NCBI GenBank assembly: GCA_029260795.1
Contig: JAJDCO010000053.1
Coordinates: 1-64,000, forward strand
Direction of reading: 5' to 3'
DNA: 64,000 nucleotides
Origin: Planctomycetota bacterium
GTDB lineage: Bacteria > Planctomycetota > OFTM77
This document shows positions 8,065-15,783 of this stretch, piece after piece (positions within the stretch are counted from its first letter, which is position 1; each line of letters starts with the position of its first letter). A program made the translations under genes and the position numbers. The notes below the pieces were generated by a model. That model saw only the letters and a list, made by a program, of their open reading frames with translations, searched no databases and was not told where the DNA came from.

Positions 8065-9597
8065 CTACTCGGCGGACTCGATCAACGGGCGGAGCTCGGA
8101 GAGGCTCTCGGAATCGCCGGTCCAGATGAGCAGATCGTCGGGCTTGGCATCGAGCAGCGTTTGCTTTGCCAAGGCGACCGAGTCCAGCTCGTCGCCGGCA
8201 ATTCCCAGCCAATCGGCGGAGAGGCTCTCCTTCGAGGGGGCCTCGCTGACTTTGCCCAGATGCGAGCCGACAACCCAGAGGCGCCGGTCGGCCGGCAGCC
8301 GTCGGGCGGTCTCGGCGAGCGCTTCGAGGCTGATCGCGTCGGAGGGCTGGTCGAGCAGCACTCGTCGACCGTTCGTCTGAGTGATCAGCTCACAGCGTCC
8401 CGGGTTGCTCGAGGAGGTGAACGCCTGCAGCCCCTTCGCGATGTCGCGGACCGAGATGTCGAGCTGCGTCGCGACGAAGATGGCACCCATGGTATTGAGC
8501 ACGTTGTGGGCGGCCGCTCCTCCGAGGGCCACCGGCAGGCGCACGGTGTCGATCACCGTCTCCACCATGCCGTCGTGTGACCATCGGATCTCCGTCCCCT
8601 CGAGCCAGAGGCAGCCCGCTCCGAGTGCCGCCTCGTCGACTGCGGGGAGGAGGCGATTGTCCCGAGCGAACCAGCCGATCGGCACTCCCGCGGGCAGCTC
8701 GCTGGCTGGCGACTCGGCATTGAGGACCAGAAGCCCGTACTCGTCGAGCGCGCGAGAGACGACGCCTTCCGCCGGGACGGTTCCCGGCGCGACACGGGTC
8801 ACGAGGGCAGCCCGCGCATGCTGGATCGGAAGCCCGCGCTCGCAGAGTCGCGAGCCGGGGACCTCGAGAAGGGCCATGTCGATGCGAGGATCACGCAGGA
8901 CTCGATGCAAGACCTCATTGCTCGCCGGCGAACCGCTTCCGAAGAGCTCTCCGGCGGCCAGGCTTTCTTCATTGGTGCACGAGCCGACCTCGAACTCCGC
9001 GGCTTCGGCGATCGCTCGCAGCATGCGAATGACCGTCGTCTTGCCATGCGAGCCGGTGATCAGAGCCGAAGGGACGTCCTCGATCGGGACCCAATCGATC
9101 GCCTCGGGCTCGGGGACTTCGCAGAGTGGGAAGGTGAGTGATCCGCGTCCGAGACCGACCGAAACCGAGTCGTCGTCGATCAAGAAGGTCACACCCTGGC
9201 GCTCGGCGACTCCGCGCAGGTGCCGCAGCGTCGGATTCCGTTCTTGGGCGATCAGGCGGGCGAGGCGCTCGACGCGCAGCTCCCGATCGACCGCGGCCTC
9301 CCCGCTCAGGCGGCTGAGAGCACTGCGCGTGGCCTCGCGGGTCACCTCCGAGGCGGAACGCGCCGCGTCGACGGGAGCGCTGATCGCCAGGTAGGCGTGG
9401 CCGGGGAAACGACGAACCGCGAGCTGCTCGTTCGTCCAACCGAGGGCGTCGAGCATGCGGCGCGCTTCTTCCCGCCAGCAATGCAGAAAGGTATCGAGCT
9501 CCCGATCCGGACCCAGTACATCCAGACCCGCGCCGGACCGATCCCACAGGAGATTCGGGCCGAGCAGGCGCCGTGAATCGCGGACGTCAATGGCCAT
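8065..9597 (-). CDS. Mur-ligase-family protein resembling cyanophycin synthetase but lacking ATP-grasp
   Basis: 510 residues. The N-terminus contains RRLLGPNLLWDR (residues 9-20), like the start of cyanophycin synthetases (GPN motif). The ATP-binding P-loop of Mur ligases is at 181-188 (TGSHGKTT), followed by Mur central-domain features (LLEVPGSRLCERGL near 270; AHNVLNTMGAIF near 370) and a C-terminal substrate domain. The ATP-grasp domain of true cyanophycin synthetase (about 870 residues) is absent. It probably performs an ATP-dependent amide ligation on an amino acid or peptide carrying a carboxylate; the substrate is not evident. The ChaN-type gene upstream on the same strand is 157 bases away. 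A cyanophycinase-like gene exists at 43427-44884, but is not adjacent. Confidence 0.75.
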   Translation of the reverse strand: MAIDVRDSRRLLGPNLLWDRSGAGLDVLGPDRELDTFLHCWREEARRMLDALGWTNEQLAVRRFPGHAYLAISAPVDAARSASEVTREATRSALSRLSGEAAVDRELRVERLARLIAQERNPTLRHLRGVAERQGVTFLIDDDSVSVGLGRGSLTFPLCEVPEPEAIDWVPIEDVPSALITGSHGKTTVIRMLRAIAEAAEFEVGSCTNEESLAAGELFGSGSPASNEVLHRVLRDPRIDMALLEVPGSRLCERGLPIQHARAALVTRVAPGTVPAEGVVSRALDEYGLLVLNAESPASELPAGVPIGWFARDNRLLPAVDEAALGAGCLWLEGTEIRWSHDGMVETVIDTVRLPVALGGAAAHNVLNTMGAIFVATQLDISVRDIAKGLQAFTSSSNPGRCELITQTNGRRVLLDQPSDAISLEALAETARRLPADRRLWVVGSHLGKVSEAPSKESLSADWLGIAGDELDSVALAKQTLLDAKPDDLLIWTGDSESLSELRPLIESAE

Positions 9598-9754
9598 GGA
9601 GAAGGATGTCCTCCAAGGGAGCGTGCGAAAGGGAGGCGGCGTCGAGCTTCACGACCCCGTCCCGAGCGATCGACCCTCGGTTTTCGAGGGCCGGTTCCCG
9701 GCCAAGAGGGATACCCAAAGACCCGGAAGAAAACAAGATAGGGTTCGGCTCGCC

Positions 9755-11947
9755 TCAGAGATCCGCGCCGAGCCCCGGGGACCAGGCGAGAGTCATTTCG
9801 TCGATGTCGGTACCGACGGCAGCGCGCAGCGAGCGCATCGTTTCCGCAGAAGCGCAGAAGGCGGCCGGCACGATCAGCACGTTTCGACGTCCGCCCTCTC
9901 GGAGGGCGGCGAGCACTTCGGGAAGTGACGGTCCATCCGATTCGAACGCGACGCGGAGGCTGTGGAACCGGCTCCTCTTTTTGAGCACGTCTTCCTCGGC
10001 GAGGAGGGACCAGGCCTCTCGATCAGCCGCCGAGGCACCGGCCGGAATGACGACGACCGTCGTGCCACCGAAGGCACCGGGGGCCAGGGGGAGATGCCGG
10101 CCTTCGGCAAAGGTCTCGGGCCCGAAAGCGGCCGCCTCGTCGGGGACGCCGGCTTCGCCTCGCAGGGCCAGGACGCGGCGCTCGCTGGACTCCGACTCGG
10201 TCTCGGGATCGCGAGGAGCGAAGCTCACGGGCCGGCCATCACGATGGAGTCGCCAGGCTTCGCGTCTCGCCCATTGCCGGCCGAGCGTCGTGTCGACGGG
10301 AAGCGTGAGCTGGAGGGGAGTCCCGCCGCCCGCGGGTGCCGTCGACGCCAGTCCCAGTGCCGTGCGCACCTGGTTCCGAAGTCGTTCGAGGGCCGACTCG
10401 GTGCTGTCGACGATCTCGAGCTGTGAGGGTCGTCCCACGCTGCGCCATGCCTCGACCTCGCCCTCCCAGAAGGCCCGGTCGCTTTCGGTGACGAGAATCG
10501 TCCGCTGCACGCCGTCGATCTCTTGCGGTGGATCGGGCAACCCCTGCTCGGCGAGCTTCGTGAAGCGCGACGGAGCAGCGGCGATCGTTCGCGCGATGTC
10601 GTCGCTGTACCAGGACGTCAAGGCGACGACGGTGGCGCCCGTGCCCTCACCCGCGACGACGATGCGCTCGGCATCGACCGGGTAGTCTCTCGGAATCGTT
10701 CGAGCGATCCGGTCGATCACGAAAGACATCGCGCCGACATCGCGCGCGAAGGTCTCGTCCCAATACCAGCGACCCCCTCGTCTGAGGTTCTCCTCGATCT
10801 GCGGAAAGGGCGAGTCGAGGACGGCGATGGCGGCATCGGAACCGATCTCTTCGCGCCACAGCGCCAGGCCGTCGGCCGCGGTCAACCCGTCGCTGGGCAG
10901 CCAGATGAGCAGGGGGACTCGCGTTCCCGGGTGAGCGGCTGCGGGTAGATGGAGCCGGTACTCGGCTTCGCGCGGGACGTGGACGGCGTAGTCCCCATCT
11001 TGGAGACCGCGACCACGACGCTCGGTGAAGACGTGGAAATCGGCATAGCCGGGGTCGAGGTCGTCCGCTTCGAGGCCGGAGAGGTCGGAGACTGACGATA
11101 TCTGAACGGTCGCGACATCGGTCTGTGGACGACGCGTCAGGAGCTGGAGGACGGTGCCGTCTCGCCAGGCGGTATGAAAGCCGCCATTGACATGGAGCAC
11201 GACGTGCTCGGGATGGGCCTCGAGCGCCTCGGCACAGGACCAACCCATGGTGTTGTCCCAGAGGCTCTGGGTGGAGTACAGCATCGCTTCGGTGTCTTGG
11301 GCCATCCCGGCGTGACCATGACCGCGCACGACCCGCGCGAAGCGCTCCCAGTATCGGTCGGTGTTGGGAAGGAGCTCGGGGGGAAGGAAGGCTCGTTGCT
11401 CGGCGGGGAGGGTGTGAAACGCCTCCGCGCCACCGAATGCCATCGCACGTCGGACGCTGATGGGCGTGTTGGCGGCGACGACGGGCGAGCGTCGGGCACG
11501 GGCGAGCTCGATCATCCCGCGGTAGCCCGTGCGGTAGTTTCCCCAAGGGCGAGCCGCTGCGAGGAATGCGGTCTCGTCGATCCGGCCCTGGATGTAGTCG
11601 TCGACGACCGGCTGGACGTCGCGCTCGAACATCTCGAGGGCGAGGACGACCTGATCGTTGGTGAGCCCGAGGAGTCCTTCGTACACCTTCTCCTCGACCG
11701 AGTGCGTGACCTCGTCGAGGTGTGTCTCTCCGAGGAACACGGCCTCGTGAGATGCGAGTCGGACGATCATCTCGCCGAGAGTGATCTCGCTTCCGGTCTC
11801 GGTGACGAAGACTCTCACTTGGCGATCGAGCCCGTTGCGCTCCGGGCCTGACTTTGAGCCAGCGGTCGACGTCGTGACGCCCTGACAAGCGAAGCCGAAG
11901 ATGAGGAGAAGCGAGAGGACCGAGAGGTGTCGCAGGAAGGATTGCAC
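9755..11947 (-). CDS. ChaN-type haem-binding lipoprotein with extra C-terminal domains
   Basis: 730 residues from GTG 11947, chosen because AGGAG lies 9 bases upstream and it gives a clean lipoprotein signal (LLLIFGFAC, Cys 21). Residues about 50-310 match the ChaN/Cofac_haem_bdg family: FLGETH near 71-76, LALEMFERDVQPVVDDYI, RPWGNYRTGYRGMIELAR, PVVAANTP. The middle third resembles an alpha/beta hydrolase, but the nucleophile elbow reads GEGTG instead of GxSxG, so it is likely inactive. The last 130 residues end with NVLIVPAAFCASAETMRSL, faintly like the chelatase fold; this last point is only a resemblance. Probable role: outer-membrane-associated haem or tetrapyrrole handling. Family members are usually about 300 residues, so this is unusually long. 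Confidence 0.75.
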   Translation of the reverse strand: MQSFLRHLSVLSLLLIFGFACQGVTTSTAGSKSGPERNGLDRQVRVFVTETGSEITLGEMIVRLASHEAVFLGETHLDEVTHSVEEKVYEGLLGLTNDQVVLALEMFERDVQPVVDDYIQGRIDETAFLAAARPWGNYRTGYRGMIELARARRSPVVAANTPISVRRAMAFGGAEAFHTLPAEQRAFLPPELLPNTDRYWERFARVVRGHGHAGMAQDTEAMLYSTQSLWDNTMGWSCAEALEAHPEHVVLHVNGGFHTAWRDGTVLQLLTRRPQTDVATVQISSVSDLSGLEADDLDPGYADFHVFTERRGRGLQDGDYAVHVPREAEYRLHLPAAAHPGTRVPLLIWLPSDGLTAADGLALWREEIGSDAAIAVLDSPFPQIEENLRRGGRWYWDETFARDVGAMSFVIDRIARTIPRDYPVDAERIVVAGEGTGATVVALTSWYSDDIARTIAAAPSRFTKLAEQGLPDPPQEIDGVQRTILVTESDRAFWEGEVEAWRSVGRPSQLEIVDSTESALERLRNQVRTALGLASTAPAGGGTPLQLTLPVDTTLGRQWARREAWRLHRDGRPVSFAPRDPETESESSERRVLALRGEAGVPDEAAAFGPETFAEGRHLPLAPGAFGGTTVVVIPAGASAADREAWSLLAEEDVLKKRSRFHSLRVAFESDGPSLPEVLAALREGGRRNVLIVPAAFCASAETMRSLRAAVGTDIDEMTLAWSPGLGADL

Positions 11948-12081
11948 GGCACTGGGCTCCTGGGCCGGGACGAGTGGACGGATGAAGGGCCGCGAGTGGG
12001 GGGAGCGGCCTCTCACGAGGGTGCGTATGCTATCATGGCGCCCCCCTGGAAGCCGCTCGGCTCGCCCGAAAGGAGAAGGCC

Positions 12082-13548
12082 ATGCCCCGCAAGCCTACTG
12101 CATTGACTCGTCGCCAGTTCGTCAGAGGATCCGCGCTCGGAGCCGCTGCGCTCAGCCTACCGAGCTGGAAATCGCTTAGCCGGTTCGGTGCCAACGAAGA
12201 GATTCGCGTGGGCATCGTCGGCTTCCGGAGCCGCGGCATGTCGCTGCTGAACGGGCTGCATGGTCAAGAAGGCGTGCGCGTCGTCGCGTTGTGCGACGTC
12301 GATCGCCACGTGCTCGATCGCGAGATCCAGAACTTCGACAAGCGCAACGAGAAGGTGGATGCGGTTACCGACGTGCGTCGCCTGATGGAGCGGGATGACA
12401 TCGACGTGATCGCGACGGCGACACCGAATCATTGGCATGCGCTGATCGCGATCTGGGCCTGCCAGAGCGGCAAGGACGTCTATGTCGAGAAGCCCGTCTC
12501 CCACAACGTGTGGGAAGGACGCCAGATCGTCAATGCGGCCCGCAAATACAACCGGATCGTCCAGACCGGAACGCAGTCGCGCTCCAGCCATGCGATCGCC
12601 GAGGCGATCCAATGGCTCCACGCCGGCAACCTCGGCAAGATCAAGGTGGCGCGCGGTCTCTGCTACAAGCCGCGCAAGAGCATCGGAAAAGTCGCGGGCC
12701 CACAGCGCGTTCCCAAGCATATCGACTACGACCTCTGGGTCGGCCCCGCTCCCATGACGCCGCTCTGGCGGAAGCAGCTGCATTACGATTGGCACTGGGA
12801 TTACGCCACCGGCAACGGGGACCTCGGTAACCAGGGGATCCATCAGATGGATCTGTGCCGGTGGGCGCTGGGTGTCGACGCGCTCTCGCCGCGCGTCATG
12901 AGCGTCGGTGGGCGCTTCTCCTATGCCGACGATGCCAATACGCCGAATACGCAGTTCGTCTACCACGACTACGATGAGGCCCCGCTCATCTTCGAGGTGC
13001 GCGGCTTGCCGAAGGACGCGGGGGAGCAGACGGGCAAGTGGTCCATGGACCGCTATCGCGGCATCGGCATCGGCTGCGTGATCCATTGCGAGGGAGGCGA
13101 GCTGCGGATACCGAACTACTCGAGCGCCGTCGCCCTCGACAAGGACGGCAAAGAGATCCAGAAGTGGAACGGCGCGAAGGACCACTTCGTCAACTTCATC
13201 GACGCCGTTCGGAGCCGCAAGGCGAGTGACCTGAATGCCGAGATTCTCGAGGGGCATCTCTCGAGCGCGCTCTGCCACACCGGCAACATCTCGTACTTGC
13301 TCGGTGGTCAGGTCAGCTCCGAGGAGATGCACGAGGCGATGAAGTCGCACGCGCCCGCCATGGAGACTATGGAGCGCATGGCGCAGCACCTCGAAGCCAA
13401 CGGCGTCGACATGAAGCAGATGCCGCCCACGATCGGGCCCTGGCTGAAGATGAACCCCAAGACCGAGCGCTTCGAAGGCAACGAAGCCGCCAACAGACTG
13501 CTTCGCCGTGAATACCGTCAACCATACGTTGTCGGCGACATGAGCTGA
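12082..13548 (+). CDS. TAT-exported Gfo/Idh/MocA-family oxidoreductase
   Basis: 488 residues. A twin-arginine signal (LTRRQFVRGSALGAAALSL) precedes a Rossmann domain (IRVGIVGFRSRG) and the family marker VEKPVSHN, followed by a C-terminal alpha/beta domain. Such proteins use NAD(P) to oxidise or reduce sugars or their derivatives; many have TAT signals in Planctomycetota and related phyla. The substrate cannot be told from sequence. AGGAG 8 bases before the ATG supports the start. The gene stands alone, divergent from the ChaN-type gene, and is followed by repeats and a hairpin. Confidence 0.9.
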   Translation: MPRKPTALTRRQFVRGSALGAAALSLPSWKSLSRFGANEEIRVGIVGFRSRGMSLLNGLHGQEGVRVVALCDVDRHVLDREIQNFDKRNEKVDAVTDVRRLMERDDIDVIATATPNHWHALIAIWACQSGKDVYVEKPVSHNVWEGRQIVNAARKYNRIVQTGTQSRSSHAIAEAIQWLHAGNLGKIKVARGLCYKPRKSIGKVAGPQRVPKHIDYDLWVGPAPMTPLWRKQLHYDWHWDYATGNGDLGNQGIHQMDLCRWALGVDALSPRVMSVGGRFSYADDANTPNTQFVYHDYDEAPLIFEVRGLPKDAGEQTGKWSMDRYRGIGIGCVIHCEGGELRIPNYSSAVALDKDGKEIQKWNGAKDHFVNFIDAVRSRKASDLNAEILEGHLSSALCHTGNISYLLGGQVSSEEMHEAMKSHAPAMETMERMAQHLEANGVDMKQMPPTIGPWLKMNPKTERFEGNEAANRLLRREYRQPYVVGDMS

Positions 13549-13621
13549 AGAAAACAGTGCCGCGCGAGAGCCAAGCGCGCGTCGTTCCGTCCAAAGCAGG
13601 CAGTCGCACGAAGACCCAACA

Positions 13622-13731
13622 GAGCCGCGCACGGCAATCGTCACGAGAGCCGTGCGCGCGTCGTCAGTTCAGAACTGATCCGAGCCGCACACGGCAATCG
13701 TCACGAGAGCCGTGCGCGCGTCGTCAGTTCA
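13622..13731. repeat. Two 50-bp direct repeats with 60-bp period, plus a decayed third copy
   Basis: Positions 13622-13671 and 13682-13731 are identical except for one base (gagccgcRcacggcaatc...). Each carries an internal inverted pair cacggc/gccgtg able to form a hairpin. The stretch from about 13560 to 13600 looks like a degenerate third unit (gcgcgcgtcgttc). No gene is visible between 13549 and 13861; the region holds this repeat array and the hairpin at 13767. Confidence 0.8.
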
Positions 13732-13766
13732 AAGACTGGGCAGTCGCGCGAAGAATCACATCGTGT

Positions 13767-13794
13767 GAGTAAGCGGGCGCCAACCCGCTTACTC
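13767..13794. terminator. Hairpin between convergent genes, possible bidirectional terminator
   Basis: An 11-bp perfect stem (gagtaagcggg / cccgcttactc) with a 6-base loop. It lies between the convergent TAT oxidoreductase and dehydrogenase genes. No clear T-run on either side, so termination is likely but unproven. Confidence 0.5.
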
Positions 13795-13861
13795 GCGACC
13801 GTGATTCACCAACCTCATTCCGACCAGACCCCGATCGCGAATCCGTGATCATCGCGCAGCG

Positions 13862-14911
13862 TCAACGCGCGCGGGTTTGCTCTCCCGCCAGCAGGCCGGC
13901 CAATGATGCGGAGACGGCCTCCGTGAACCCACGGGTGCCGAGCGATCCTCCCAGGTCCGCCGTCGTGCTTCCGTTGGCGATGGTGCGGCGAATGGCCTGG
14001 TCGAGCGCGCTGCCGAGCCCGCGGAAGCCCGAGTGGATGAGCAGCATCGAGAAGGCCCACAGCGCGGCCGAGGGGTTGCACTTGTCCTGCCCGGCGATGT
14101 CGGGGGCCGTGCCGCCGGCCGGGTCGAACATGGCGAGGGTGACGTTGCCTTCTCCGTCGAAGGCGTACGAGGCGCTCGCTCCGAGGCCGACCGATCCGAT
14201 CATCCCGCAGGCCGCGTCGGAGAGGAAGTCGCCGTACTCGTTCGGCGTTACGATGACGCGATAGCTCTCGGGACGCATGATGATCTTGGCGAGCAGCGCG
14301 TCGAAGAGCTCGGAACGGTGTGCGACATCCGAATGTTGCGCGGCGACCTCCCGAACGATCTCCTCGAAGAGCCCGTCGGTGGCGCTTTGGATCGTGTACT
14401 TCGAGGTGCTCACGACGTCGGTGCCGAGGCGCTTGGCGAGGCGGAAGGCGAACTGGGCCGCTTCGAAGCAAGGGCGCCGCTCGATGACTCGAATCGACAC
14501 CGCCGACTCGGTGCCGATGCGTCGGCCCGCGTCCTCGTAGGTGCCGCCGACCGCGATGCGGATGATGTGCACGTCCACGCTGCCGTCGTGCCGAGTCGGA
14601 ACGCCCGGAATCGTCGCCACCGGTCGATGGATGACCGAGAAATGAAAGCGATCGCGCAGCACCTTGTTCGGGCTGACGGTCTCGGTGATGGTCGGGTACT
14701 TCAGCGCGACCCCGTGCCGTCGGATGGCCGCTTCGGCCTCTTCGAAGGCCGCTTCCGGATCGGACCGGCGACGCTCGAGTGTCAGGTCGACGGGGTGAAA
14801 CCGGACCTCGAGCGGCAGACGCTTCGCGATCGCATGCACCGACTCCGAGAGCTCGGTGCTGATCCCGTCACCCACGAACTCGGCCAGATCCAAGAACTCT
14901 CGCTCGCTCAT
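13862..14911 (-). CDS. Isocitrate/isopropylmalate dehydrogenase family protein
   Basis: 349 residues. Matches the decarboxylating beta-hydroxyacid dehydrogenase family: KYPTITETVSPNKVLRDRF near the substrate site, HRPVATIPG, TSKYTIQSATDGLFEEIV, the metal-binding region EYGDFLSDAACGMIGSVGLG, and the cofactor loop DPAGGTAPDIAGQDKCNP. The reaction would be NAD(P)-dependent oxidative decarboxylation of isocitrate, isopropylmalate or a homologue. The choice cannot be made from motifs alone, although the phrase around SPNKVLRD is closer to isocitrate-type enzymes. It is a single gene, convergent with the TAT oxidoreductase and divergent from rsmE (about 150 bases). Confidence 0.85.
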   Translation of the reverse strand: MSEREFLDLAEFVGDGISTELSESVHAIAKRLPLEVRFHPVDLTLERRRSDPEAAFEEAEAAIRRHGVALKYPTITETVSPNKVLRDRFHFSVIHRPVATIPGVPTRHDGSVDVHIIRIAVGGTYEDAGRRIGTESAVSIRVIERRPCFEAAQFAFRLAKRLGTDVVSTSKYTIQSATDGLFEEIVREVAAQHSDVAHRSELFDALLAKIIMRPESYRVIVTPNEYGDFLSDAACGMIGSVGLGASASYAFDGEGNVTLAMFDPAGGTAPDIAGQDKCNPSAALWAFSMLLIHSGFRGLGSALDQAIRRTIANGSTTADLGGSLGTRGFTEAVSASLAGLLAGEQTRAR

Positions 14912-15062
14912 CTCTCACCTGCTGACACGACGGGACGTTCGGGTAAACGAGGCATCATAACCTCTCATCGACCGGATAGGATGTCTCCATGACGAGGAGC
15001 GAGAGGCGGGGGGGCGACAACCCTTCGGAGTTTGGGCGAGCCGCCCCGGCCGAGACAGGCCG

Positions 15063-15770
15063 ATGAATCGGATCCTACTCGAGCCCACGGACTTCACCGG
15101 CCCCGATCGGGCGCGTCTGACCGGACGCCGATTTCGACACGTCACCGAGACCCTGCGATCGCAGGTCGGCGACGTCCTCCGCATCGGAAGTGTGAACGGA
15201 CCTCTCGGGAGCGGGACGGTTGTCGCGCTCGGTCCCGACTCGCTGGATCTGGCAGTCGCCTGGGAGGGTGAGCCGCCACCTCCGCGGCCGGTGACGTTGA
15301 TCCTGGCGCTGCCTCGTCCCAAGGTGCTGCGTCGGCTGGTCGCGGACGTGACTTCACTGGGCGTGGCGCGGCTGATCTTGCTCGAGACGTGGCGCGTCGA
15401 GAAGAGCTATTGGCAGACACCGGCCCTCGAGGACGAGGCGCTCCGACGCGCGATGATCCTGGGTCTCGAGCAGTCCGGCGCGACGACCCTGCCTCGCCTC
15501 GATCTTCGGCGTCGCTTCAAGCCGTTCGTCGAGGATGAGCTCCCGGACGTCGCCGGAACCGGACGTCGCCTCGTCGCCCATCCACGCGAAGCCGAACCCT
15601 GTCCGAGCCGTCTGACCCAGCCGCTCACGCTGGCGATCGGCCCCGAGGGCGGCTTCACCGAGTACGAGGTCGACCAGCTCGTGAGCCGGGGCTTCGAGCC
15701 GGTCACGCTGGGACCGCGCATTCTGCGCGTCGAGACCGCAGTGGCCGCGTTGCTCGGCCGCCTGCTCTGA
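15063..15770 (+). CDS. rsmE: 16S rRNA (uracil-1498-N3)-methyltransferase
   Basis: 235 residues, the usual RsmE length. An N-terminal PUA-like part (LTGRRFRHVTETLRSQVGDV) is followed by the SPOUT methyltransferase domain with the signatures LAIGPEGGFTEYEVD and LGPRILRVETAVAALLG near the C-terminus, which form the knotted SAM site. It methylates U1498 in the decoding centre of 16S rRNA. It converges with the antiporter gene, with only 13 bases between stops. Confidence 0.93.
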   Translation: MNRILLEPTDFTGPDRARLTGRRFRHVTETLRSQVGDVLRIGSVNGPLGSGTVVALGPDSLDLAVAWEGEPPPPRPVTLILALPRPKVLRRLVADVTSLGVARLILLETWRVEKSYWQTPALEDEALRRAMILGLEQSGATTLPRLDLRRRFKPFVEDELPDVAGTGRRLVAHPREAEPCPSRLTQPLTLAIGPEGGFTEYEVDQLVSRGFEPVTLGPRILRVETAVAALLGRLL

Positions 15771-15783
15771 CGAAGTCGGGGCG

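Noticed and set aside
12157..13644. 495-codon open frame on the minus strand
   Set aside because: Shadow of the TAT oxidoreductase; no start signal or family motif.
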